44,046 nucleotides of DNA from Thermoplasmatota archaeon (GCA_023379825.1 JAMCPQ010000035.1:1-44046); one strand, 5' to 3'. Shown: positions 17,436-26,069, numbered from the stretch's first letter. Notes: generated by a model not told the origin, from the sequence alone. A program made the numbers and translations.

Positions 17436-19358
17436 TCAATAAACCCTTACTGTTTCAAGGTTTCTCAGTGCTATGGCTTCTATACCGAATTTTGACCTTA
17501 TCTGTTTTGCAAAATCCACAGCTTTGTCAGCCTCTCCATGATTTACAAGGATCTTGTGAGGTTTGGGCTGCATTGTTGCAATATATGACAGCAGCTGTCT
17601 CTTATCAGAATGTCCAGAGAATCCCTCTGCTGTCTCCACTGCCATTTTGATCTGGAATTTGTTCTGCTTTCCCCCCTCACTCAGAGTTATTTCTGGTGCT
17701 CCTCTCTGTATTCTTCTTCCAAGGGTGCCTTCTGCCTGGAATCCCACGAAGACCAGAGAATTCTGCTCTGACGCACACCATGTCTTGAAATACTCCATAA
17801 CAGGTCCGCCATTCATCATACCGGATGTTGCAAGAACTATGTTGTTATCAGCCGAATCGCAGATCTCCTCTCTCTGCTTTCTGGTCTCAACTCTCTTGAA
17901 AATTCCGCTCAGAAATGGGTTTTCCCTCTTCACCATAATTGATTCCCTGAGATTGCGGTTCAGATATTCCGGGTATGCTGCATGAATTGCTGTGGCCTCC
18001 ATTATCATTCCATCAAGGTATACCGGGACATTTTTTATCTGGCCTGTTCTTATTGCCTCCTCAAGAACAAGCATAACCTCCTGGCTTCTTCCCACGGCAA
18101 ATACGGGAATCACCACTGAACCTCCCCTGTCGAAAGTTCTGTTTATGATGTCAACCAGTGCCATTGAGGCTTCGCCCCTGGGATGGTGGTAATCCTCCCT
18201 CCCTGCGTAAGTTGATTCAGTCATGAATGTTTCCACTCTTGGGAATTTGTTATTGGCAGGGTTGAAAAGCCAGGTCCTTTCAAACTTGACGTCGCCGCTC
18301 AGTACAATATTGTAAAGCCCTTCACCGATATGAAGATGCACAGAGGCTGATCCCAGTATGTGGCCCGCGTTATAGAATGTAAGCCTCATATCTCTTGTAA
18401 TATCGGTTGTTTCATTGTACCTAAGGACAATTGATCTCTTCAGAGCTTCCCTTACATGCTTTGACTCATAAGGTCCCTTATGACCTTCCACATGTGCAAC
18501 TTTGATGTAGTCGTTCTGAAGGAGCGCAGATAGATCTCTGGTGGGGGCTGTCATGTAAACCGGCCCCTCATATCCATATTTGTAAAGTATGGGCAGTAGA
18601 CCGGAGTGATCTAAGTGGGCATGGGTGAGTATGACTGCGTCAAGGGCAGAGAATGGCTGTATCTCTGGCGCATACAGATAAGGTGCGCTCTCCCAGGGTT
18701 CATCCTCCACATCGTTAACGTTCATCATTCCGCAGTCCACAAGCACACGGGAATTTCTCGTGGATACCAGAGTAGCGCTTCTTCCAACCTCTCTGTGCCC
18801 TCCTAATGCAGTAATTCTAATCCAGTTCTCTCCCGGGTTCAAAGGTATGTTCAGTTTCTCACCAAGGTTATGCAGGAACTGTTTTCTTTCCTGTTTAACC
18901 TCCCTGAGAAATTCCCTCATTTCCTTTACTGTTCTGGAGTGCATAGGCGGGGCTCTGACAAATCTTGGAGACCATTTGGTCTGTTCCTTTATCTGAGCCA
19001 CATAATCCTGATTCTTTGCAGTCACTATGGATGGTTCATCCAGTTCAATAATTACTTCCCCAGTGTCAGGTTCAAAATAGGAATCCTTGAATCCGGCCTC
19101 CTCAGGTATAAGTTCCTGAATAATCTTCAGGGCCTCCTCCTCCGGCGACATTATGGAAGGATCGGGTCTGAGAAATAGCCTTCGCCTGATTTGCTGTGCT
19201 ATCTGCTTTACAATGTCCTCTCCCTTGGAAAACAGATCGAGATTCTTCGTATAGGCAACAATATTTGGCCCTTCGTAGTCAATCTCTGTGATCTGGTTCT
19301 CGGGAAATAGCTGATCAAACAGGCCTCTGGCCTCAGAAAGGTAATCCCTGAAAGACAT
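17436..19358 (-). CDS. KH-domain beta-CASP ribonuclease aCPSF1 (transcription termination factor FttA)
   Basis: A 640-residue archaeal CPSF1. The N-terminal part (about residues 1-180) carries the KH-type RNA-binding domains. The metallo-beta-lactamase core follows with THAHLDHSG, its zinc-binding HxHxDH motif. A beta-CASP insert then follows, with the late SGHSDK and VNHGE motifs. In archaea this protein cuts nascent RNA at U-rich sites and ends transcription. It starts 22 bases after psmB, and this pairing with the proteasome gene is also found in other archaea, as I recall. All key residues look intact. Confidence 0.95.
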   Translation of the reverse strand: MSFRDYLSEARGLFDQLFPENQITEIDYEGPNIVAYTKNLDLFSKGEDIVKQIAQQIRRRLFLRPDPSIMSPEEEALKIIQELIPEEAGFKDSYFEPDTGEVIIELDEPSIVTAKNQDYVAQIKEQTKWSPRFVRAPPMHSRTVKEMREFLREVKQERKQFLHNLGEKLNIPLNPGENWIRITALGGHREVGRSATLVSTRNSRVLVDCGMMNVNDVEDEPWESAPYLYAPEIQPFSALDAVILTHAHLDHSGLLPILYKYGYEGPVYMTAPTRDLSALLQNDYIKVAHVEGHKGPYESKHVREALKRSIVLRYNETTDITRDMRLTFYNAGHILGSASVHLHIGEGLYNIVLSGDVKFERTWLFNPANNKFPRVETFMTESTYAGREDYHHPRGEASMALVDIINRTFDRGGSVVIPVFAVGRSQEVMLVLEEAIRTGQIKNVPVYLDGMIMEATAIHAAYPEYLNRNLRESIMVKRENPFLSGIFKRVETRKQREEICDSADNNIVLATSGMMNGGPVMEYFKTWCASEQNSLVFVGFQAEGTLGRRIQRGAPEITLSEGGKQNKFQIKMAVETAEGFSGHSDKRQLLSYIATMQPKPHKILVNHGEADKAVDFAKQIRSKFGIEAIALRNLETVRVY

Positions 19359-19380
19359 CTAATGACCTTTATAGAAAAAA

Positions 19381-20019
19381 TTAAAGGGAAAGTTTCAGCT
19401 TTTTGATTCTTTCCAGAACCTCTTCTTCGGAAAGCTGGACAAAACCGTTCTTCCTGTCTATGACTGCGACATCGATCATTCCTCCGGATGCGGAGTCTCT
19501 CGACTTTGCAGCTGTTATCCCTCTGATAGCGAGTTCCACTCCGGAATCCACGCTCATTTCCTTTGAGAAGCCATTCTCCAGTACTCCATATACATATGGG
19601 GATCCTGATCCAGTGCTTACATATACATCCTCAACTGAACCTCCTGCTGCATCAACGGAAAAGATATGCGGCTTTTTGTCAACTCCCCCGATAAGTATCT
19701 GCACCATGTACGGGTAATATTTTGATTGGTTCAGTATGTTTGAAAGAAGGGTGGCGGCCGCTTCTATTGGCATGTTAACTCGTCTCTGAAGCCTGTATAG
19801 TTCCAGCTCTGCAGACATATATCTCACAAGTACCTGAGCATCTCCCACCAGACCAGCAATTGTCATTGCTGCGTGAGTATCTATCTGGTGCAGTTTCTTG
19901 CCGTCCTTGTGAGCTATAAAGTGCTCCATGGTCACACGCCTTTCTGTTGCCATAACGACGGCATCCTTGACTGTTATTCCCACAGTCGTGGTTCCTGTCT
20001 GCATTAATTTCTGATCCAT
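19381..20019 (-). CDS. psmB: Proteasome beta subunit
   Basis: A 212-residue precursor very close to the Thermoplasma beta subunit as I recall it. The propeptide is short, and autocleavage between Gly9 and Thr10 in TGTTTVG exposes the N-terminal threonine nucleophile. Asp26-like and Lys42-like active residues lie in [13 protein letters not shown] and HKDGKKL. The SGSGSP and RDSASGG motifs close the site. The product forms the inner rings of the 20S proteasome; the alpha subunit is not in this window. It is first in an operon with aCPSF1. An AGGAAGTGA stretch about 5 nt upstream of ATG is a likely ribosome binding site. Confidence 0.96.
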   Translation of the reverse strand: MDQKLMQTGTTTVGITVKDAVVMATERRVTMEHFIAHKDGKKLHQIDTHAAMTIAGLVGDAQVLVRYMSAELELYRLQRRVNMPIEAAATLLSNILNQSKYYPYMVQILIGGVDKKPHIFSVDAAGGSVEDVYVSTGSGSPYVYGVLENGFSKEMSVDSGVELAIRGITAAKSRDSASGGMIDVAVIDRKNGFVQLSEEEVLERIKKLKLSL

Positions 20020-21006
20020 ATGTTCACTTCCTAAAACATATCCTGTAGCCAGATCGCTTAATTAGTATTTTGCATCATGCACTGTTACATTCAGTCTGAA
20101 AATGCTGTATAACCAATGATCCACATCTGCTCTATACAGGAATTCAGTCTGGCATAGCACAATGCAGCTACTGGCCAGCATATATGTACTGAACGGAATT
20201 AAACTTTTCCTATACCATATGCAATATCTTCACTCAGGCATCATCAAATGATTGATGAATGTCTTTGGGTTCTACCTGAAATCATCTGGCAGAATGTTAA
20301 CACGAATCAACCTGAGGAATAAGGATATTTTGCTTACAAGCGGCCTCTATCTCATATGCATTTGAACAGTTACTGTCTTAACAGAGATAAACATCTAAAA
20401 GTTTCTTAAATAAGGTTATGTATAGTTAATTGATAATTATTACATCTCCTCAATGGATCCATCAGAAATAACATTAAAATAAATGGTCGAAGGGAGATAA
20501 TCTTTCCAGTTAAGGTTCAATTTCCTCTATTTAACTGGGACGTATAGCAATCTTGTAAGACATGGTTATGAGGAAAACCCCTGCTATATGTTACTCCAGA
20601 CATTTACAGGTTATCGCAGCGTGAAGTTAGTGAAGCAGGGCAGGTAGAGTTGGAACTTGTGAAAGTTGTTGTCAAATCTATAAACAATAGACCCATATTC
20701 TTTTGCTATTATTTCCGTCAATTTCCAGGGAAAGTATCAGGGTACTTAAAAAGATGGAAGCAAAAATCATTCCTGTCAGAAGATGATGAGTCCTACAGAT
20801 ATGGGCTAAGAGCAGAGGTTGCCCATCTTCTCTACGAACAGGACTCGGCGGTTTTTGTTCAGTTCAGGGAAAAGCGGGCCTGAGTCGCCGACCGGAAATT
20901 GCGTAAAATCTTTTCATCTAAATACATGTTATCTACTTTTTTTGCAGGCTTGAAGGCCAGGTCCAATTATACGAAATAATATTATCTTGGAATCCGATCA
21001 TTGTTC
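20020..21006. other. Gene-poor region, about 1 kb, possibly degraded sequence
   Basis: No convincing gene lies here. A plus-strand frame stays open from about 20572 to 20883 (roughly 100 codons) but has no ATG, only a TTG at 20650. Its translation shows some protein-like character in FFCYYFRQFPGKVSGYLKRW but matches nothing I know. A 36-codon plus-strand frame at 20255-20365 is equally unsupported. A hairpin with an 8-bp stem lies at 20506-20538 and a run of seven T at 20937-20943. The region may be a decayed gene or hold an unrecognised RNA. Confidence 0.4.
20506..20538 (+). repeat. Inverted repeat (8-bp stem, 17-nt loop)
   Basis: CCAGTTAA (20506-20513) pairs with TTAACTGG (20531-20538). 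It lies in the gene-poor region and could be part of an unknown RNA or an operator. Confidence 0.4.
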
Positions 21007-21429
21007 ATGGTACTATATGCAAAGGATATAATGAAAGATTACAAACTCATGCTGAATGGCGATACAACTGCCCTTGAAGCTGCTAAAATTATGAGTCAGG
21101 ATCATACCGGTTTTGTTATAGTACAGAAGGATGGCAACCCCTATGGTATAGTAACTGAGTGGGACTTTATCAACAAGATTGTTGCTCCCGGTAAGGATCC
21201 TGCGCAGGTTAGATTGCATGAGATCATGACAACTCCTATCCTCTCTGTCTCTCCAAAGACCCCAACTGATCAGCTAACAGTGATGATGAGCAAACAGGGC
21301 GTGAGACGAGTTATAGTTCTGGAAAATAACAAACTCATAGGAGTCATAACTTCCAGGGATGTCCTGAGAATTTTCAAGGACTACATGGATAACCTTTCAG
21401 ATGTAATTGCCAGATTTGGGAATTTCTGA
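21007..21429 (+). CDS. CBS-domain pair protein
   Basis: A 140-residue protein made of two CBS domains. The first covers about residues 5-60 (AKDIMKDYKLMLNGDTT, then GFVIVQKDGNPYGIVTEWDF) and the second about 70-130 (IMTTPILSVSPKTP, then VRRVIVLENNKLIGVITSRDVL). Such pairs bind adenine nucleotides or S-adenosylmethionine and act as energy or ligand sensors. There is no fused enzyme domain. The start is placed at ATG 21007, because an AT-rich TATA-like element is centred about 28 nt upstream; a TTG six bases earlier is less likely. Confidence 0.9.
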   Translation: MVLYAKDIMKDYKLMLNGDTTALEAAKIMSQDHTGFVIVQKDGNPYGIVTEWDFINKIVAPGKDPAQVRLHEIMTTPILSVSPKTPTDQLTVMMSKQGVRRVIVLENNKLIGVITSRDVLRIFKDYMDNLSDVIARFGNF

Positions 21430-21464
21430 ATTTATTATTCATAGAATATTTTAGATTTGTAAAT

Positions 21465-21999
21465 TCAGAGAATCTTTTCCATGACAAGCTCATCATAGAA
21501 TTTTCCATTTACTTTCAACTCCTGTAAAAGTTTTCCAGAGATTTTAAACCCAAATTTTTCATAGAGATTTATCGCAGAATGGTTTTCACTGTTTACTGCC
21601 AGACTGACTTTTCTAACTCTTTCGCTTTTTCCAATCTCCTTCAGGGCCTCTCCCATTAGCAAAGAGCCTATACCTCCCCCACGATACTTTTTGCAAACAT
21701 AATAGCTGAAAATATCGGCTACATGTTCCGTTTTGACTCTACCCCTGATCAGGAAGCCAATCATTCCTACAATGACGCCATGATAGGAGGCGAATATCAT
21801 ATTCTGAATTCTGGATTTCCATATATCATCAGAAAATTGAATTTCCTCCTCATAAGAACTTCCAAAAGCCTCACTTGATTCTCTGAGAGATTCAAGCCTG
21901 AGTTCCTTGAATTCCCGGATTCTATCCTCTTTGATTCTTATTATTTCAATATCGTCTTTGAACGCGTGATTTTCTATAGTATCTCCCTTATTCCAGCAT
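21465..21999 (-). pseudogene. GNAT family N-acetyltransferase, apparently frameshifted at its start
   Basis: The acetyl-CoA-binding core is intact: VCKKYRGGGIGSLLM matches the R/Q-x-x-G-x-G/A motif, and NSENHSAINLYEKFGF is the usual motif B. Starting at the first in-frame ATG (21800) gives only 111 residues and loses the first strands. The frame stays open upstream to a stop at 22005-22007, and its translation there (EIIRIKEDRIREFKELRLES, then EAFGSSYEEE) is typical GNAT N-terminus. Yet it contains no ATG, GTG or TTG. An ATG at 21999, well placed behind a TATA-like TTTAATAC (22027-22034), is one base out of frame and hits a stop after three codons. A one-base indel, real or a sequencing error, explains this. 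The shorter 111-residue protein may still be made. Confidence 0.6.
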
Positions 22000-22042
22000 G
22001 TCTTTTATGATATTAAAATCTCAATAGTATTAAATTAAGTGT

Positions 22043-22690
22043 TTAGGGCATCATTCTTCGAAAAATGAAATAAAAGATTGAGATCAGATCTCTGGTGTCA
22101 CCCGAACAGTATTCCCTGAAATTATCTGGCTCCTCTCTCCACATCAATTCAATGGCCTTGTTAACAGGCATGCCCTCTCTTTTTGTAAGATACTTGCTTC
22201 TCTGAAGTTTCAGAGCTTCATATCCCGGGTGTATAACAACATCAGAAAGCTTCCTTAATCTGTAGTCCCCATCAAATGCATAGAGGTCATCCGCTATTAC
22301 ATACATCATATCAAGGAGATAACAGACAGATAGAATCCGCTTGAGATTCCACAGCTGCTTTGAGTAGCCCCTTCTATTCATCTTTATCCTAATAAGTGGA
22401 ACATCATATCCCGAATGGTTGTACCCTATTATGATTGCAGGATCAAGTTCTCCCATCCTCCGATCAAATTCCTGAAGAATTCGATCCTCCTCTTCTTTCG
22501 ACTCATCCCTTGCCACAAGAACTTCAGTTTTAATGCCATTTTCATCCAGAAAACTCAGGGAAATGGCAATGATCCTCTCCCCTGTAAGAAAATCCGCAGG
22601 TGTGTCAATGAGTGTTTCAAGATCAATTGCAACGACACAGTTAGTTTTGTTTAGTTCCAGTATATGATTTACCACATTCCTGTAATCCAT
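22043..22690 (-). CDS. Stand-alone PolB-type 3'-5' exonuclease
   Basis: A 215-residue RNase H-fold protein resembling the proofreading domain of family B DNA polymerases, without a polymerase. All three exonuclease motifs are visible: Exo I as DLE in VAIDLETL near residue 23, Exo II as NHSGYD in IIGYNHSGYDVPLI near residue 92, and Exo III as Y-x3-D in YCSGDTRDL near residue 198. The four metal-binding acidic residues are therefore kept and the enzyme should be active on DNA or RNA 3' ends. It may serve in repair or as a helper of a polymerase. It is divergent from an unknown gene with 71 bases between. Confidence 0.8.
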   Translation of the reverse strand: MDYRNVVNHILELNKTNCVVAIDLETLIDTPADFLTGERIIAISLSFLDENGIKTEVLVARDESKEEEDRILQEFDRRMGELDPAIIIGYNHSGYDVPLIRIKMNRRGYSKQLWNLKRILSVCYLLDMMYVIADDLYAFDGDYRLRKLSDVVIHPGYEALKLQRSKYLTKREGMPVNKAIELMWREEPDNFREYCSGDTRDLISIFYFIFRRMMP

Positions 22691-22761
22691 GGGCTTACAC
22701 CTGACCTTTCAATGATAGATGATACCTGGAACATTTAAAACAGTTCCAGCCATTACCTTCT

Positions 22762-23157
22762 ATGAGATTTGCTCAGAGAGATTATTTCGGGAAGAAAATC
22801 AATATGGAGGGGCTCAAGAACATAATAATGGATTTCTTCGCCGAAGAAGGATTTAGGGTTAAATGGTTCTCGCACCCGGATGGATTTGTAATACAGGCAC
22901 ACAAAGGCGGGGTATTCCGGCCAATACTTGGAAAGGATGGCGCATTTACCCTGACAGTGGAGGGGGATGAGATAAATTACAAGGTTAGAATAGGAATCGC
23001 AAAATGGATGGAGAACCAGAATGAAAAGAGAATAGAGAAAATCCTGCATCATCCCTCCACAGAATACATGGAGGTACCGGAATCACTCTGGACATATGAG
23101 ATGGAGCACCATCTGTGGCACTACGTGGAAACTCAGATCGACCTTGGTGCGATCTGA
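22762..23157 (+). CDS. Conserved-looking protein of unknown function
   Basis: I do not recognise this 131-residue protein. It has no membrane segment and no cysteines. The centre is beta-rich (VKWFSHPDGFVIQAHKGG, then DGAFTLTVEGDEINYKVRIG) and the C-terminus is helical with several His and Trp residues (MEHHLWHYVE). A TTTAAAA box about 25 nt upstream of ATG 22762 indicates a leaderless mRNA, which supports a real gene. It ends one base before the convergent purC stop. Confidence 0.7.
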   Translation: MRFAQRDYFGKKINMEGLKNIIMDFFAEEGFRVKWFSHPDGFVIQAHKGGVFRPILGKDGAFTLTVEGDEINYKVRIGIAKWMENQNEKRIEKILHHPSTEYMEVPESLWTYEMEHHLWHYVETQIDLGAI

Positions 23158-23158
23158 A

Positions 23159-24052
23159 CTATCTCCATTTTTTGCCCGTTATTCTTTCATACATTGTGGA
23201 ATAAAGCTTTGATGTTTTATCCACCATTTCAGGGGGAAGTGCTGGAATTGGCGGTTCAGGAAGCCCTTTTTCCCTGGCCTCGTAAAGTTTTGAATGATGT
23301 CCTGTTGATCTGTAGTACTGCCTGACAAACTCCTTGCTGAGTTCGCTTATCTTCCCCTTTTCAAATTCTGATCTCTCCCAGAATCTATCCTCATCAACCG
23401 TCCCGAATGTGTCTATCAGAACCGGTTCCCTGGAAGGACCGAAGGCAAATTCCTTCTTTCCGTCCACGTGGATCAGGCCACGTTTCTCAACTTCTCTGGA
23501 AATTCTTCTGTCAACCAGGAGTACTGCTTCCTGTATATCTCTTAGCTCTGATTTTGACATGCCCCCTATATCAACGACATCTCCAGTCTTGAGGGGACGA
23601 TCAAATTTCTCAAACTTAGTGGTAACCTCGAAAAATGGGTCATAAAGTTCCTCCCCATACTCAGGCATATGCTTTAGCCCGACCTCTTCAGGTTTTACCT
23701 GTCCCTTCTTTATTCTGTCATAGAGGGTACCGGCGACATAATATCTCATTATAAACTCAAGCGGAATTACAAATTCCACCTCATACGGGTTTCCTTTGCC
23801 TTCAGGAACAAAATATTTCCTCACCCTCATTTCCGTTGGAGAGGGCGTTTCAATATAGTGGGTTGCCAGATTGCTGGTATCTTTTACAAGGTTGAACCAG
23901 AATGTTGCCGTTCTGCATAGGGATTCCCCCTTTCCAGGGATACTGTCCGGAATAATCTGATCAAATACAGATATCCTGTCGCTGAACTTGAAGAGAAGTG
24001 TTTCACCCTCATCATATACATCCTTTACCTTGCCCACTCTGATAGGTTCCAC
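23159..24052 (-). CDS. purC: SAICAR synthetase
   Basis: A 297-residue ATP-grasp-like enzyme that joins aspartate to CAIR in purine synthesis. It shows the N-terminal GKVKDVYDEG nucleotide loop, FSDRISVFDQIIPDSIPGKG, the EFVIPLEFIMRYYVAGT segment and FEVTTKFEKFDRP. The start is GTG 24052. A minus-strand TTTAACTAGG at 24071-24080 lies about 24 nt upstream. Only 39 bases separate it from the divergent methyltransferase start, so the two promoters overlap. Together with purB, the window holds two successive steps of the pathway. Confidence 0.96.
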   Translation of the reverse strand: MEPIRVGKVKDVYDEGETLLFKFSDRISVFDQIIPDSIPGKGESLCRTATFWFNLVKDTSNLATHYIETPSPTEMRVRKYFVPEGKGNPYEVEFVIPLEFIMRYYVAGTLYDRIKKGQVKPEEVGLKHMPEYGEELYDPFFEVTTKFEKFDRPLKTGDVVDIGGMSKSELRDIQEAVLLVDRRISREVEKRGLIHVDGKKEFAFGPSREPVLIDTFGTVDEDRFWERSEFEKGKISELSKEFVRQYYRSTGHHSKLYEAREKGLPEPPIPALPPEMVDKTSKLYSTMYERITGKKWR

Positions 24053-24091
24053 GCACCTTCAGTGAATATACCTAGTTAAATTCTTCAGTAT

Positions 24092-25147
24092 GTGAGATTC
24101 TTTTCTCTTAAGAGTGAAATGCTTAATCGATCACCGCATACCTCTCCATTGGCAGATAAATCCTTACTTGAGCGCAAGGTTGTTGAAAAAATACTGAAGA
24201 ACGATTCATATCGTGACAGGATAAATTCTGAAATTGACAGAGCTGTAGAGCTTATTGACTCGGGCCACTCAGGAAAGAGCCTGATGGATCAGATCAGCGG
24301 TGGAAAAAATGAAAAGGTTTCTGTGATTGAGCTTGCCAGATCAAGGATCAGTGCAAGAGGGCGCTTTAAATCCTGGGACAGGTTGTGGCTGGATTCATTC
24401 AGCTCCAGGTACGCCACACCAGAAGCCATTTCAATCCACAGAGCTGAACGGATCGTTGAAAGGAATGTTGTGGACATAGGCTCCGGAGCCGGTATTCAGG
24501 CCATATATCTGCAGAGTCATGGGGGTAACAAAGTCATTGGGATAGAAATAGACCACATTCGCCACCTTCTGTCCAGAATCAATGCTATGGAAATGGGTGT
24601 GAAGGGCATAAGGTTCCTGTCCGGTGATTTCTATAATATGAATATCGATTCAATTGTAACGACCGGCAGCGTTGTTTACTCAGATCCCCTCAGATCTGAG
24701 TCAGTGCCGCCAAAGCATCTTCACGACCTGGTCCCGAATCCAGAGATAGTCTTTCAGAACCTGTCAGCAATTACAGAAAACTTCTGCTTTGACCTCCCGC
24801 CGCATTTACCTGCGAATGCTGTGACAATTAGAGGGGAAATGGAATATATTTCTGTGGATGGTCTTCTAAGCAGGCTGACCCTTTACACAGGAAAACTTCA
24901 GGAATCGGAGACAAGTGCTTTCATTCTTCCGCGAGGAAGGCATTACTCAGGCCGGCCGATGAAGTTTGAATGTTCTGATTCCGAACCTAATGATTATATC
25001 TTTCTTGCAGACCAGGCAGTTGTTGCCTCAGGACTTCTTCATAAGGTAATTGCTGATGGCATGAGCTCAATTTATTGCGACAGCAGACGAACCATTCTTA
25101 CATCGTCATCATTAGTTAGAGATTTCCCAGATAGACCAGAGATTTAA
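24092..25147 (+). CDS. SAM-dependent methyltransferase with THUMP-like C-terminus, 3' end altered by an inverted insertion
   Basis: A 351-residue class I methyltransferase. Residues 1-120 are helical, the SAM-binding motif I is [11 protein letters not shown] near 127, and GIEID follows as motif II. The part from about residue 215 onward ([10 protein letters not shown], then [22 protein letters not shown]) matches the THUMP-like domain that follows the catalytic domain in a widespread, little-studied family. The start is GTG 24092, with an AT-rich TATA-like element about 25 nt upstream. The last seven residues (345-351) and the stop codon are encoded by a 143-bp inverted copy of ribA. Without that insert the frame would continue for 21 other residues to a stop at 25330-25332. 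The substrate, probably RNA, is unknown. Confidence 0.8.
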   Translation: MRFFSLKSEMLNRSPHTSPLADKSLLERKVVEKILKNDSYRDRINSEIDRAVELIDSGHSGKSLMDQISGGKNEKVSVIELARSRISARGRFKSWDRLWLDSFSSRYATPEAISIHRAERIVERNVVDIGSGAGIQAIYLQSHGGNKVIGIEIDHIRHLLSRINAMEMGVKGIRFLSGDFYNMNIDSIVTTGSVVYSDPLRSESVPPKHLHDLVPNPEIVFQNLSAITENFCFDLPPHLPANAVTIRGEMEYISVDGLLSRLTLYTGKLQESETSAFILPRGRHYSGRPMKFECSDSEPNDYIFLADQAVVASGLLHKVIADGMSSIYCDSRRTILTSSSLVRDFPDRPEI

Positions 25148-25265
25148 TCAGCTGGTCCCTGCAGTCACACCTTCTTGAGCCAAGTACATCCCCTGTAAGG
25201 CATTCAGAATGAATTCTTACCGGGATATCCTGCCTTCCTTTCACATCTCCCTTAACTATAACTGC
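25123..25265 (-). repeat. 143-bp perfect inverted copy of ribA codons 31-78, inserted in the methyltransferase gene
   Basis: Base by base, the reverse complement of 25123-25265 equals 25509-25651 with no mismatch over 143 bases, and the identity stops sharply at both ends. The copied segment encodes the RibA zinc-binding loop. There is no target-site duplication and no mobile-element feature. Deleting the 143 bases joins 25122 to 25266 and restores the methyltransferase frame through 25332, so this is an insertion, not a shared ancestral sequence. The restored junction sits at a small palindrome with arms AGAGAT and ATCTCT. Confidence 0.93.
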
Positions 25266-25418
25266 TTATCTCTTCAACCTGAAAGGTGGGTTCTATCTTG
25301 CTGAAAAAATATTTCCGGATATGGTCATTTAACCCCGGAATCAGGGTTTTGGTAAAATTGATTAAGAATTTCTTGATGCATGTTATTATACTATACATTT
25401 ATATGGAGCCGTAATAAA
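25266..25418. promoter_or_regulatory. Orphaned methyltransferase 3' end and ribA promoter
   Basis: Bases 25267-25332 read as the displaced C-terminal codons of the methyltransferase (YLFNLKGGFYLAEKIFPD and three more residues, then TAA). TTATACTATA at 25385-25394 is centred about 29 nt before the ribA ATG at 25419 and is the likely TATA box. No FMN riboswitch consensus was found. Confidence 0.65.
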
Positions 25419-25997
25419 ATGCTTGAACTATTTGCAAAGGCTAATTTGCCAACAATGGCCGGAAACTTTGTCATTTATGTTTTCAAGAATGACGAGAACA
25501 AGGATCACGCAGTTATAGTTAAGGGAGATGTGAAAGGAAGGCAGGATATCCCGGTAAGAATTCATTCTGAATGCCTTACAGGGGATGTACTTGGCTCAAG
25601 AAGGTGTGACTGCAGGGACCAGCTGATTAAATCTCTGGTCTATCTGGGAAAGCAGGACTACGGTATGCTGATTTACCTCAGACAGGAAGGAAGGGGCATA
25701 GGCCTGCTGAATAAAATCAAAGCTTACAGCCTTCAGGACCAGGGTTACGATACTGTAGAGGCAAATGTGCAGCTGGGTCTTCCAATCGATCAGAGGGAGT
25801 ATTCCTTTGCCGTGGATGTCCTTAAGTATTTTGGCATAAATTCCATAAAACTCATGACAAACAACCCTGCAAAGATAGATTTCCTGGCAAAGGCAAACAT
25901 AACTGTCAGCGAGAGAATCCCCATCAGAAGCGAGCCCACAGAGTATGATGAATTCTATCTATCCACTAAGAAGATCAGGATGGGACACCAGCTCTGA
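25419..25997 (+). CDS. ribA: GTP cyclohydrolase II, bacterial type
   Basis: A 192-residue enzyme opening the GTP imidazole ring to start riboflavin synthesis. Zinc ligands Cys52, Cys63 and Cys65 lie in [17 protein letters not shown] with the bacterial spacing. [10 protein letters not shown] is the catalytic and substrate-binding loop, and the late MTNNPAKI motif is kept. Many archaea use GTP cyclohydrolase III instead, so this stand-alone bacterial-type RibA is a lineage trait, probably old transfer. The start is ATG 25419; an in-frame ATG at 25380 would lie upstream of or within the promoter. The gene is intact although codons 31-78 are copied in inverted orientation upstream. Confidence 0.92.
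   Translation: MLELFAKANLPTMAGNFVIYVFKNDENKDHAVIVKGDVKGRQDIPVRIHSECLTGDVLGSRRCDCRDQLIKSLVYLGKQDYGMLIYLRQEGRGIGLLNKIKAYSLQDQGYDTVEANVQLGLPIDQREYSFAVDVLKYFGINSIKLMTNNPAKIDFLAKANITVSERIPIRSEPTEYDEFYLSTKKIRMGHQL
25509..25651 (+). repeat. Source arm of the 143-bp inverted repeat, inside ribA
   Basis: This is the right arm of the inverted repeat and part of the intact ribA frame (Ala31 to Lys78). The loop between the arms is 243 bp (25266-25508) and contains the ribA promoter and its first 30 codons. Confidence 0.93.
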
Positions 25998-26040
25998 TAT
26001 AGGCAGATACTGGACAGTTTTTAGTTAAAAACCCCAGTCC

Positions 26041-26048
26041 ATTTATAT
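26041..26048 (+). promoter_or_regulatory. TATA box of the glucose dehydrogenase-folD operon
   Basis: ATTTATAT is centred about 25 nt before ATG 26070 and indicates a leaderless mRNA. Confidence 0.7.
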
Positions 26049-26069
26049 ATTCTCTTTTCATATTCTATT

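Noticed and set aside
20255-20365. 36-codon plus-strand frame in the gene-poor region
   Set aside because: No promoter at the right distance and no recognisable features.
25266-25418. FMN riboswitch before ribA
   Set aside because: None of the conserved RFN element sequences could be found, and the likely promoter is only about 29 nt before the start codon, leaving no room for it.
25123-25651. Insertion sequence or MITE as explanation for the inverted repeat
   Set aside because: One arm is a normal part of ribA and encodes its zinc-binding loop. There are no target duplications and the loop is ordinary sequence.
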